Source: Antedon mediterranea (lineage: Eukaryota; Echinodermata; Crinoidea; Comatulida; Antedonidae). From it: DNA of 64,000 nt. Positions 11,416 to 22,261 of the stretch are shown in pieces. Under the pieces are notes generated by a model. That model was not told the origin of the DNA. It did no database searches and worked only from the letters and a program-made list of their open reading frames with translations. The stretch covers positions 4,498,922-4,562,921 of the forward strand of contig NC_092678.1 in assembly GCF_964355755.1 (NCBI RefSeq), in the 5' to 3' direction. Positions within the stretch are counted from its first letter, which is position 1. Each line of letters opens with the position of its first letter. The translations under genes and the position numbers were made by a program.

Positions 11416-12320
11416 ATTTAAAAAGGTAAATTTAATAAAAAATCAACTTCTCAAATTGGCCGCTTGCAATCATGTTAGTTAGACGTGAGCTACTTAAAAT
11501 TGGTAACGCATGTCCAACAATATGGAATTGATATGGACAGGTTAACAGAAATTGAATTGGCGGTACACGAACAGGGAACCGGAGAGAGAAAGTATTTTTT
11601 AATATTTAAAAAAAAAAAATATTCCAAAACCCAATTCCGAGTGGTATATAAATAATATAGATTTTTAGTCAAAAGTGGATAACTATTATGTGACATTAAA
11701 ATAGCATATGCAACAAAAAAAAATGTAAAAATTATTTTTCAAGGGGACAATACATCTTTAATTATTTTTTAGAAAGAAAAGGAATATAATATTATTTATG
11801 CTGTTTTGGCGTTCCATATACTTTGTTTTTGTTTTTACGCTTGAGTAGTTTCCAGGGTTCACACTAAGCACGTGCCGCTCTCGGATTTCCCCGAAAAGGA
11901 GGATTTTTCAAAGAGGTTTTAATACTAAATATAGGCCTAGTGTTGCAAAGGTAAGTATTGATATTAGCAAAACAGCGGTTTATTTAGGCCGTGTGTTTAT
12001 ATACTGTTAACTAGCTAGCTAGTAGTAAAGTAGTAGGCTAGGCTAGATGGGTGGGGAGCTAGCTAGTAGAGGCCTAGCTGGATGCACTCGTCCTACAAAG
12101 TCGACAGGAAGCCGTCGCGGTATAAACAATGAAGACGATTGGCACCAGGAATTCTACATTCATTAACTCCTATCTTTAAATAAGCTAATATTGCTAGTTT
12201 TCCACGACCATCTTCAAATTAATTAATTAAATTTCAGTATATCACCAGGCGGTTTTGAATTCATGTTCTCTGCCTGATTAGTGTATAAATTTACATATTT
12301 TGTAATCATATTTTTTGCAG
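11416..12320 (+). promoter_or_regulatory. Probable promoter and 5' UTR region of the amidase
   Basis: A good donor (CAAAG|GTAAGT at 11950/11951) followed by an acceptor at 12319-12320 directly before the ATG suggests a non-coding first exon ending at 11950 and a first intron of 370 bp. The intron contains TAGGCC and AGCTAGCTAG words. A solo transposon end (AAGGGGACAATACATCTTTA) lies at 11741-11760. The transcription start is not defined. Confidence 0.4.
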
Positions 12321-15300
12321 ATGTTTTCAGCATCATCCATAAGAATTCCAAGTTGTAAGAAGATTGTGCAATTGAGTGAACGCATTGGATGTAACCTGTC
12401 GAGAGAAGAAGTGTGTCAATACCAAGAAGTGGTTGCTTCGATGTTAAAAGATGTTGATGAAATTGATGCTCTCCCAGAACCCAGCTTACCGGTCAAATAT
12501 CCACGCACCCCAGGATATAGACCAACAGAAGAGGAGAACGTTCACAGAGCATGGTACTAATATACTACTAGCTTTAAGCTCTGTCTACACTATCAAATTT
12601 TATGTGACAAAAAAGTGTGATGTGCCCATCACGATGACTTCATATTTTTTATAGTGTAGACAGAGCTTTATAGGATGGTACAAGTATTGTCTATGACTGA
12701 CTGCAAAGTATAAACTGCCAGCCTTATTAAAATAATTTATATGCTGAATAGAGGGACATCAAATTATATCCACTCAATTTATTTTTTATTTGCAACTCGG
12801 CCTAAAATCCTTTATTAACCAAATAATATTTTTTTTTGTCTCCCATCTTTTTATTTCTACTCATTACTTATAATAAAATGCCTTGTTTTAGGTATTGGAG
12901 AACCAGTATTACTGGTGCAAAGGAAGGAATTTTAAAAGGCAAAAGAGTTGCGTTGAAGGACACCATTGCTTTGGCAGGAGTACCGATGATGGCGGGGTCA
13001 TTATTGACGGAGGGTTACATTCCTGAATTTGATGCCACAGTCACTACTAGAATTTTAGATTCAGGTAAGAATATTAAATCCAATGGCAAGGTATCTGGAT
13101 ACTTAAGTAGATGGGTTAAGTACTTAAGTTCAGTACTTAAGTTCCACCTGCCAATATTTATTCAACCGTATTTCAAGAGGGTGACTCAGCAAGTGGAAGC
13201 TGATTTTGAGGGGCCCTCAACAATACAAGCGACATAGAAACATTACATGCCAATAGACGAGATATTAACTATACTGTTATTATTTCTAGGTGGTGAAATC
13301 ATTGGCAAATCCACTTGTGAAGATTGGTGTTATTCAGATTCAAGCTTCACAGCAGCCAGAGGTCCTGTTCTTAACCCCATTGATAAAACTAGAACAGCAG
13401 GAGGGTCGAGCTCAGGAAGTGCTGTGTTGGTAACAGTCTATTTAGTTCTTTAACTAAAGCTCTGTCTACACTATCAAACTAGTTTGACGAACAAAGTGTG
13501 ATGTGCCCAAACATGGTAGTAATATGTCTCTATGTCTGGATGTATTATAAATTATAGTGTTCTCCATATTTTGGCCACACTTTTTTTAAAAAGTTGCTTT
13601 TTTGTTTGATTTTTAGGTTGCCACTGGTGATGTTGATATGGCCCTAGGTGGAGATCAAGGTGGCTCTATTCGTACACCTGCTAGCTGTTGTGGTATTGTA
13701 GGCCTAAAACCAACACATGGGCTTGTACCGTATACAGGAATTCTGCCCATAGATTTCAGTCTGGATCATGTTGGACCTATGGCTAGAAAAGTGTATGATT
13801 GCGCACTGCTCCTTGAGGTAGAGCTGCTCATCCACTTGCAAGAGACCCACTTCTACATTCACTCACTTCTCCATTTATTTCTCATCAATTTTCATTAGTA
13901 TACTCTTTCACCGAAGTTAAGCAATGATCGGTTAGAGCTGTATTTGGAGCTGGGGTCACATTAGGCATTTATAATCTGCACTGCAGACTCTTATAGCTGC
14001 CCCTGTATCTAGTATCTTGAATCAACTCCTTTGTTCATTTTCATTAATATTAATGTGATATTATCTAAGGTGTAATATCTTTGCAGGCAATTGCTGGATA
14101 TGACGGAGGATTAGATCCTAGACAACCAGAGACAGTCAAAGGTCATCAATACACAAAAGAAGTAAAGCTCTTATCACTTTCAGTATTCAATATTATGCTC
14201 TGTGTACACTTTGTAATTTGCCCAAATATGGTAGTAATATGACATCACCGTGTCCATATATGGGTGCATCACATTTTTGTTGTCACATAAAGTTTGATAG
14301 TGTAGACAGAGCTTTATGCAGAAAACACAAAGAGCATATTATGTTTTATATATTTGGTTTTTCTACTAGCTAAGAGCTTCAAGCCTGAAAGGCATCAATA
14401 TAGGCATCTTGAAGGAAGGCTTCAGTCAGGAGAACTCAGATAGCAGGGTAGATGCGCTCGTTAAGAAGTCTGCATTTCAGCTTATTTCGGTTGATGCCAA
14501 GGTTCAAGAGGTGTCGGTTCCAATGCATGTTAAGGGTGATTATTTCTGATTTCTATCAATCCCTCAAATAAAGAAATATGTCATTCAATCAAAGATTGAA
14601 TTCTTGCAATTCGAAACTGAAAAGTCTGGGTGATTTTAATTTGAATCTAATACGATACTGCTAAGAAGCCTCCAATGTATTACTGATAGCTTATTTATGT
14701 TTTCAGGTAAGGCGATAACAAGTGTGCTTGGGGTACATAGTGTTGTCGACACTATGCTGCGTGGAGGATGTAAGGTTTTAAAGAAATATTCAATATTAGA
14801 TATTAGTTCATCTTCCCGTCTTAATGACCCTCCCTATGCTCACTACAACACCCCTCATCTTCCCGTCTTAATGTCCATCCCTACGGTCACCACACAATTT
14901 ACATATTGGAAGATCTTATCTGTACAATCTTACTGCCACTTAAAAAGTGCACAATTAATTTTAATGACATTGCTATCTACTTATCAGCTCTAAGCAGGGA
15001 GTTAATAACAACTCCCTGCTCTAAGTATCCATTAATTATTACATTATGGCATTGACTTTTTCACTTGGTGTGCCTTTGATCGCTCCACTTAATGTTCCTT
15101 GAACGCTCGGCTTGATTCACCTTCAACTGTTCACTCATCTTACTGTTATTATTTCATCATTTTTTGACAAATGCATTATGCTGAACATGTGACATATCAC
15201 AACGCCTTGAGTACTCTCTCAATTCATTTCTTTTGTTCACAACATGGACACTTTTTTCTTATATCAAAATACAATATCGGCATCGGTTCGAGGACGACCG

Positions 15301-18300
15301 ATTACCACCTATCTGATAGGACAGTGATTAATTTACTATTGATAAATAAATAAATAAAATAAATAGATTTTAAAATACTGTACAAAATTCATGTATGAAA
15401 AAAAGAAAAAATTGCACATTAAAAAAATCAGTTGAAATATGTTATAATACTGTATTTTATACTGAATATAATTACAGAATATAGTTTTAAAGTCATCTAT
15501 TTAAGTTTAATTCTTATTACTGTATATCTTAATTCTTAACTGTAAACAATACATAATATAAAATCAGTAAATAATCAATAACAATAACGCTATATAAATC
15601 GAACGATTGATTGATTGATTGATAACAAATTTTTTTTTTTATTTTTTTTTTTTATTGAAAAATGAAATTCTCATATAAATGAAAATTGAATTCGAATATT
15701 AAAATTACATCAGTTTGATTAACCATAGAGATATTATAGTGAACTAATATCTCTATGGATTAACAGAACATTGTGCTGTTTTATCAGAGTCCTAATAGAT
15801 ATAGTGCTCATAAGTACCTTTATCCTGTACTTAACTGTGTGTGCTTTTTTAGTAATTTACCTAATAGATATCATTGAGTACTATCTTTGTTATTATCTAT
15901 AGAGTGCATGTAATGGCTCATGCGTTCAATAATTTATATAATGTAATCTGCATCAACTACTATTTTACTCATTTGAGTCCTGTAACCGACCTATCCCTAT
16001 TTCCACCATGATTGCCACCGTGTGTTGTCATCCATTTTTATTCACAAACTATTTAATAAATTACTTATTTTGACATACATCACTTTCTTTTATTCAAATT
16101 GTCTATAAATAATACTTTCAAGCACTATATTATGTAGACCTACTACTATATCTTGAACTATTTATCAATTATTCTATAGGACAACAAACCAAGTGTTTGT
16201 ATAAAGGGTCTTTCACACCTGTTCCGACACGATTCAGGTACGGCACCGAAAAATCAAATCGAATGTAATATTTAGTTTTCAAATCACTCAACACGGCTAT
16301 GCACCCTTCGATTTGCACGTTGCCGCGTGAAAACGAAACATTGACATTACATTTGATTTGCTGGATCTGAACCATGCTGTAACAGGTGTGAAAGACCCTT
16401 AAGACATAGATACAAATACTGTAAAATGGCCAGCTTCAACTGATCAATATAATGACAGCAACTTTTAACTACATGGACACTTGCAAGCCTGGTTTATGAG
16501 TTAGCATCCACACCAAACCCCTGTTCTTTTATTATTCTATGTTAGTTGCTGGTACTGGTTACAAAGGGTTTTACCCAACAAGTTGGATTGATGCTATTGG
16601 CAGAAGTCTCCAGTCACAACCAGACGACCTTCCTCCAACTGTCAAGGTATTGTCTTTCTTTCATAAACTTGTGTGAAGTTGTAGCTTGGCTGGTTATAAA
16701 ATTTGCATTTCCAGTCCTAGGGTCATTGGTTCAAATCTTTATGGGACAAAAAAATGTGATGTGCCCATGTCCACATATGGACATGATGATGTCATATCAC
16801 TACCATATTTAAGCAAAACACTACCATATTTGGGCACACTATAGTTTGATAGTGTAGACAGAGCTTAATCTATACCATATATATTTTGTATAGTTACTGT
16901 ATTCATTATACAAATTGTTTGCTTGTAAATACATTCATTGAAAGAAAAAGAAAGCAACAAATCACTTATGGGAAGACATTAGCTAATGAGTAATTTATAC
17001 TATGTAATTAATTGCGGATAATAGAACACATTAAATCATCTTCTTGTTATTTATTAGGTTTTAAGTAGGTTATTAATTATTATGATTTATTCCTTTGTTT
17101 CATTCTAATCCTAAAAATTAAATCACTCAACATTTCAAATCTACAGGCTTGTTGGATGCTGGGTGAATACCTAAAACATGAATACAGAAATAGATATTAT
17201 GCAAAAGCACAGAACATAGCACGACATCTCACTGCCGATTTTGAGAAAACATTTGAAAAGTTTGATGTTATTGCCATGCCAACGCTTTCTTTTCTACCGC
17301 CAAAGTTGCCTTCATCTGATCTGTCAATTAAAGGTATAATGTCTTCTAGATTAGATGTCATCTCCTGTTATTGTATTGTAGTTAAAATATTATTTCCTTT
17401 AAATGATAAAAAAAATAACAAAATTAAACTACTATTAAACTTTAAAATAAAATTTAATGATAAAAAAGATTGACATTTCGGGAACCGTCATGGAACCATT
17501 GTCATGAAGAAATGAGTAAAAATTAACAAATACAAAGCACCAAAGGGTGACAGGAAATACATAAACAATTAGTAACAAAGACTGAAAAGCCTTAAAATAT
17601 AGGATCCTCCTCTCGTTAATTATTAAACTCTTTTATCCACAACATTTCATTAATTAAGCCATCAAATTTAGATTTGCACTTAGACAATGCTTGAAATAAT
17701 TGACTTAAAAATAACAAAATATTCATCAAATGACCAAACATGTAATCTTTTAATCTCTCAAACAGCTTAATAAATAAATAAATAATTCAAACTAGTATTA
17801 GTATTTAAAAGCACAAAAGTGTTGATATAAAAATATTGCATTATTTTAATTTGTAATTTTGATTATTATAATGGACTAAATTATACTACATTATATTCAT
17901 AAAACATTCATTAAAATTCATGAAAAATACATCATCTCATAAATTAAAGTACAATGATTCTAATTCTACAACAGCTTTACTAAAAAAGTACTACAATAAA
18001 TTAAATGGTATCCCATAAAGCATACAAAGATATCATATATATTGTAAGTATACAATATACATATTAATCTTTTTGTATTTTGAAAGAAACATACTTTGTG
18101 ATTTTTTAGTGAAAGAAATTCATGTATATATTATGTTGTATTTCTTTTATTCCTGTCCACCTAGGCAGCACTTGCCAGTTCTTATACTATGACGTTAATT
18201 CAAATTCCTTCACTTGCACTGATGAAGGGCTAGTGTTGCCCGAAAGCTCTGCTAACTTTTCTGGCTGTTTTACTTTATCGTTTTGATTTAGCTTTTCGCT

Positions 18301-18892
18301 TTTTTTTTGTATCTCCATTGAGATCCAGCCACTGATACCCACAGCATTGGCATTTTGTATCTCCATTGAGATCCAGCCACTGATACCCACAGAATTGTCA
18401 TTTTGTATCTCCATTGAGATCCAGCCACTGATACCCACAGCATTGTCATTTTGTATCTCTATTGAGATCCAGCCACTGATACCCACAGCATTGTCATTTT
18501 GTATCTCTATTGAGATCCAGCCACTGATACCCACAGCATTGTCATTTTGTATCTCTATTGAGATCCAGCCACTGATACCCACAGCATTGTCATTTTGTAT
18601 CTCTATTGAGATCCAGCCACTGATACCCACAGCATTGTCATTTTTTCAGTTATTTGCCTTTGGATTTATATTATGTTCTTATGTTATAGAGTATATCACT
18701 GAGGCCCTGTTTGATAACCGCAATGTACACACTTTCAACGCAACAGGTCATCCAGCGCTATCCATTAACGCCAGCTTTATTGATGATCTTCCCGTAGGAA
18801 TGATGTTGGTTGGTAAGAAATTTGAAGAGAATAAGTTGTTAAAGGTTGCCTATGCGTTTGAAAAGCTGAGGGACAAGATTGCAGCACAGTAA
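12321..18892 (+). CDS. Amidase signature family hydrolase, bacterial nitrile-pathway type
   Basis: Ten exons: 12321-12553, 12892-13064, 13290-13429, 13617-13817, 14087-14161, 14370-14535, 14707-14769, 16546-16646, 17147-17333, 18690-18892; 513 residues with all phases matching. The amidase triad is complete: Lys about 100 (in VALKDT), cis-Ser about 175 (in GGSSSGS) and nucleophile Ser about 199 (in GGDQGGSIR). The spacing of 24 residues between the serines equals that in FAAH. Such enzymes hydrolyse carboxamides to acid and ammonia. The motifs [56 protein letters not shown] and [10 protein letters not shown] fit bacterial nitrile-hydratase-linked amidases better than FAAH or GatA/QRSL1. There is no transmembrane helix or clear signal peptide, so it is probably cytosolic. 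The substrate is unknown. The introns are full of MITEs. Confidence 0.85.
12577..12667. mobile_element. MITE family A, copy 1
   Basis: A 91-bp copy in amidase intron 1 of the coding part. The ends AGCTCTGTCTACACTATCAAA and its inverse TATAGTGTAGACAGAGCT are flanked by the direct repeat TTA (12574-12576, 12668-12670). Confidence 0.8.
13458..13560. mobile_element. MITE family A, copy 2, truncated on the right
   Basis: The left inverted repeat AGCTCTGTCTACACTATCAA and the internal GTGTGATGTGCCCAAA are present. The right inverted repeat is missing. Confidence 0.65.
14196..14313. mobile_element. MITE family A, copy 3
   Basis: In amidase intron 5. The left end TGCTCTGTGTACACTT is diverged, while the right end TTTGATAGTGTAGACAGAGC is intact. 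The direct repeat TTA flanks it at 14193-14195 and 14314-14316. Confidence 0.75.
15723..15758. repeat. Perfect 14-bp inverted repeat
   Basis: CCATAGAGATATTA at 15723-15736 is the exact inverse of TAATATCTCTATGG at 15745-15758, with an 8-base loop. It could be the core of a decayed palindromic element. No other role is visible. Confidence 0.8.
16205..16399. mobile_element. MITE family E, single copy
   Basis: The ends AGGGTCTTTCACACCTGTT and AACAGGTGTGAAAGACCCT are exact inverses (19 bp). The direct repeat TAA flanks it (16202-16204, 16400-16402). It is 195 bp with no coding capacity and lies in amidase intron 7. Confidence 0.8.
16731..16865. mobile_element. MITE family A, copy 4, left end lost
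   Basis: The right end TTTGATAGTGTAGACAGAGC is followed by TAA. The interior with GTGATGTGCCCATG and a CCATATTTGGGCACA mirror is present. The left inverted repeat has decayed. Confidence 0.65.
17334..18173 (+). other. Amidase intron 9, AT-rich part
   Basis: About 840 bases of AT-rich intron with no gene, no clear repeat family and only short A/T runs. Confidence 0.6.
18174..18667 (-). mobile_element. Composite repeat element with 48-bp minisatellite, copy 1
   Basis: About 494 bp. It starts GCCAGTTCTTATACTATGA, passes through a unique part containing CACTGATGAAGGGC and GCCCGAAAGC, then holds about seven copies of a 48-bp unit (TTTTGTATCTCTATTGAGAT, CCAGCCACTGATACCCACAG, CATTGTCA), and ends TTTGCCTTTGGATTT. 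The whole element recurs inverted at 41102-41592. It ends only 22 bases before exon 10 of the amidase. The strand label is arbitrary, set opposite to that of the other copy. Confidence 0.85.
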
Positions 18893-18896
18893 TAAA
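18891..18896 (+). promoter_or_regulatory. Poly(A) signal overlapping the amidase stop codon
   Basis: The stop TAA is 18890-18892 and AATAAA is 18891-18896, which would allow a very short 3' UTR. A second AATAAA is at 19127-19132. Confidence 0.4.
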
Positions 18897-19413
18897 ACAA
18901 AATTGAATGCATTAAAATTGTTTCAAGGTTTTTTTTAGCATGGCTGGACCACCAGTAAAGAATTTCACTTAATATAAAAGTGTAAAAATAACTTTATGGC
19001 AATAATTATCTTTAAATCAGTGTGATTATAAGCTATCAGGCAATTGTTGTTGAGCTATCAAGGATAGCAGCAAATTTACTGAAAGAGCTTGTGTAATATG
19101 GGAAGTAGTTGTAAAAGTCTATCATTAATAAAACAAAGGTAGGATTGGTTTTAGTCCATTACTTAAGGAAATTAAATTCCTTGATTGGCTTCTCCTACCG
19201 TTGTTCATAATACAGACATGCCAAGTACGAATTTGATAAGTACCTAACTGAAGGTTACAAGTGATTTATGTATTAATTACAGTTGAAAGAGCTAATGTAC
19301 AAAAAGTGTTTTTTTCTGAGCTTGTGTCATCAAAAGACATAACAAATGTTGCGTGATTATTAGTAATATCCATTGGTTTACGTCATCATGCAAGAATAGC
19401 AACCGGATTGGAT
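18897..19413. other. Intergenic DNA between amidase and GPCR
   Basis: About 500 bases without a gene. It probably holds the end of the amidase 3' UTR and the GPCR promoter. No repeat family was recognised. Confidence 0.5.
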
Positions 19414-19420
19414 TATAAAT
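19414..19420 (+). promoter_or_regulatory. TATA box of the GPCR gene
   Basis: TATAAAT in the context GATTATAAATAAGG. A start of transcription 25-31 bases further on would lie near 19440-19450. That excludes the ATG at 19428 from the message and favours the ATG at 19638 as the start codon. Confidence 0.55.
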
Positions 19421-19637
19421 AAGGTACATGTTATCGACGAGATCAAGCTTTGATTCGAGCATCACGCTGAGGAAAGTGGAAGCTGGAAGTTACGCAACTA
19501 TTGCATATTATCATGGGCCTATAAAAACAGGAAAACAGAGAGATTGTCAATTCTGTTGTTTGTGTCTATCTGTACTTGATCATGTTTTAAGGCATCAACA
19601 GTTGAGCATTTTCTACAGAACTAAAACCTTTTTAAAG

Positions 19638-20546
19638 ATGGATGTTAATGATACGATCACAAGTGATGAAGATTTATCAGTTCTTCAAGAAATAAACCTG
19701 GTTCTTCAAGCTATCTTTTCATATTTCTCAATATTTGACAACGCTGTTATACTTCTAACTTTACTCTACATAAAACATTTTCACAACAAAAGATATGTAT
19801 TTCTGATGAGTTTGTCATTATCGGATTTTCTTACAGGAATTTTACTCGCTATGACAACACTTGCTCCATCACAACGCCTGATTCAGTGCGCTAACACAAC
19901 ATCAATTATTGCAACTTTGAGCATCCTTGGTTCAACTCTCGACCGTACGTTAGCGATCACCCGGCCGTTACATTACGACCGATTATCTTCGGTGCAACTC
20001 AATGTTTTCTTCTGCGTCATGATCTGGATTATGTCCGGTGTTCTTATTATCTGGATGCCAATGTATATATCTTTCGCCATCATTGGATTCATTGTAAGTC
20101 CTGTTTTAATATTTGGCATAGCAATAATCATCATAATTCTAAACATCGCCATATTGAAATCTCTCTCGAAATCATCCGCATTCATGACTGAGGAACGACG
20201 ATTAGAGAATGAAAAAGTTGCAAAACTTTTATTATTTTTAACTGCGACATTTGTCATCTGCTGGTCGCCGCTCTGTATCACATTTCCGCAAGCAGTGTTT
20301 TCTTCAGAAACCGAAATTCAAGCGGTGGATTCATTAACAATAGCTCAGGGTATCCCTATGACGTTGTTGACGCTTCAGGCAGGGTTGAACCCTTTGGTTT
20401 ATTGGTGGCGGCTACCAAGTTTTCATCTGGGTGTGACAGCGATCGTGGATGCTATTCAAAGGAAATTCCAGAAAATGTCTGTACGTGTGCAAGATACACC
20501 ATATCCAAGATTTGAAACTGGCAGTAGGATTGAACAATCTGCATAA
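19638..20546 (+). CDS. Intronless rhodopsin-like (class A) GPCR
   Basis: 302 residues from the ATG at 19638. The frame is open back to an ATG at 19428, but the TATA box and the non-receptor-like 70 residues argue against using that one. The N-terminus has an N-glycosylation site (NDT). Seven hydrophobic segments follow. The TM2 motif is LSLSDF, the end of TM3 is DRTLAITRP (DRY variant), TM6 has CWSP and TM7 has NPLVY. The third intracellular loop is short and charged (EERRLENEKVAK). There is no Cys at 3.25 (Ser instead), the second extracellular loop is very short, and position 3.32 is Ala, so it is not an amine receptor. Those traits recall the MECA group (melanocortin, cannabinoid, adenosine, S1P) or lineage-specific echinoderm orphans. 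The ligand is unknown. Confidence 0.85.
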   Translation: MDVNDTITSDEDLSVLQEINLVLQAIFSYFSIFDNAVILLTLLYIKHFHNKRYVFLMSLSLSDFLTGILLAMTTLAPSQRLIQCANTTSIIATLSILGSTLDRTLAITRPLHYDRLSSVQLNVFFCVMIWIMSGVLIIWMPMYISFAIIGFIVSPVLIFGIAIIIIILNIAILKSLSKSSAFMTEERRLENEKVAKLLLFLTATFVICWSPLCITFPQAVFSSETEIQAVDSLTIAQGIPMTLLTLQAGLNPLVYWWRLPSFHLGVTAIVDAIQRKFQKMSVRVQDTPYPRFETGSRIEQSA

Positions 20547-22238
20547 CCTATATAAAGACTTGTAAAACTGATACAGAACATAAGTTTGGGATAATGTACC
20601 AGTTCCTATAAAAAGTGCTTTATCAAAGAAGAGTTTTATTTTCTTTTAAATTGTAACGACACCTCTTATCCAGTTATGTGTAATTATCCTTATACTTATT
20701 GCAGTTTTTATAAAGCATTTTTCGGTCTTCATTATAGTTTTTGTCTTGTTTTCGGTTCCCGTGTTGTCATGTTTTCTTCTTTAGTTCTATGGGCTGCCTT
20801 ATACAAGCTTTGCTTTTTTGGAATTTTGCCCCTCTTATTTTAATCAGTTTACTGTTAATTTGTATTTATTATGAACTTATAAGAGAAATTAATGTTACTT
20901 TGATTGATTGATTGATTGATTCTTGTATGGTATACCTTCTATCAATTGTACATTTAATTAAACTAAGGTAGAACCCGTCCTTTAGGACACCTCTTCAGGG
21001 GACACTTTTCCATTAAACGAATGAGAGGAAATATATTATGTTTTAACACCACAGTCATCTCCTATTAAAAAGACACTTGGATTGTGAAGGTGACCCCATA
21101 ATACAGGTTCTACTGTAGTGAGTAGAAAAAATATTAATACTGATGATTTTGTTTTTATATTACTAAAAAGTATAAAAATAGAAAATATATTTTATTACCA
21201 TCATTAGAGAGGGTTTTATATTATATAATATATAGGTACTAAACAGTTTAGTGTTTGGTTCTCTGGACCTAATGTAACAAAGATACACTGTATTGTATCA
21301 TGTATATCTCTTGCAATGTTTTAAATGTATGTATAAATGTAAACACTTTTATTAAGAACATTTAGAATAAATTGTATGTAATTTTGTGATATTAGGAGAA
21401 AAAAATGCACATAACTTACTTGTTTTAATAGATTTGCATTAAATGCATAAGCTTCATATTATGTTTATTTGTGAAATCAACAACACAAAGATGAATCCAA
21501 CACTATTATTCAGCCTAAATAAATTACAGTTATATTTAAAAAAAATGTTTGTGTGCTGTGTTTTTTTTTAATGGTTTGTTAAATTAAAACAATATTTATA
21601 ATAACCAATAATTGAATTGCTGTTTCACTAATACCGCCTCCTTACACAATTTTCTTGCGCAATTTAAAATTATTTGCGCAAGAATCCTTTGTGTTTAATT
21701 TAAATAGTGATGATACACAATTTGGCCACGTCTGCGTTTCATACCTCGTTGATAAATTTTATAAACGGGGATAGGCCTAGGCCTATTTTTAGGTTTGTAT
21801 TTTATCCTAACTAGGCCTATAATTTGTGCATTTAAAGTAATTAATTTGTATGTGGACGTAGACCTACTATTAGGCTAAATGTTCTGACTGCAGTTATCAT
21901 TTTTTATCTTTTGTCTTGCTAGTTAATCTAGCAGGAAAGCTAGGCCTAGGTTAATAGGCCCTACCGATAGCGAAACGATTCTGCCCATAGCCTAGCCAGT
22001 CAGGGACGATTCGACCCAGGGACGTTTCGTACCTGGACGTTGTGGCCCATTTAGCATTAGGCCTATATATAAATACTCTTTGATGAGAAAAGTTGGATGC
22101 ACCGTTCTCATCACACCTGGGCTGAATGGTCCCTGGATCATCATATTTATTTATATTATTATTAATATCATTATTATTTATTTTTATTTTTTATACATTT
22201 TCAAACCTCTCTCAATCAATGGTGATTGTCTTTTTCAG
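20547..22238. other. Intergenic DNA and ATG7 upstream region
   Basis: Contains a GATT microsatellite (about 20902-20920), a repeat-like stretch 20966-21118 whose ends (GGTAGAACC / GGTTCTAC) are roughly inverted, and, from 21770 to 22065, a cluster of TAGGCCTA words of the kind also seen before the amidase. The latter is the best candidate for the ATG7 promoter and first untranslated exon. Confidence 0.45.
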
Positions 22239-22261
22239 TCGAGTGACTAATAAAGTTGAAG

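Larger units (their letters stand above)
14770..16545 (+). other. Amidase intron 7, gene-free
   Basis: A 1.8-kb intron. It holds a GATT microsatellite near 15604, A/T homopolymers, the hairpin at 15723-15758 and the MITE at 16205-16399. I see no further exon. Confidence 0.6.

Noticed and set aside
16546-16646. Alternative reading of amidase exon 8 in the frame [14 protein letters not shown]
   Set aside because: That frame breaks the family motif. The phase set by exon 7 gives [13 protein letters not shown], which continues the enzyme.
18187-18630. Open frame of [16 protein letters not shown] repeats, and its counterparts at 41098-41481
   Set aside because: Both strands and several frames are open because the unit is 48 bp. 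The same array in an unrelated place shows it is a mobile repeat, not a gene.
19638-20546. The GPCR as the orthologue of HRH1, which lies next to ATG7 in human
   Set aside because: It lacks the Asp at 3.32 that binds amines (Ala here), the 3.25 Cys and the long third intracellular loop. The position upstream of ATG7 is probably coincidence.
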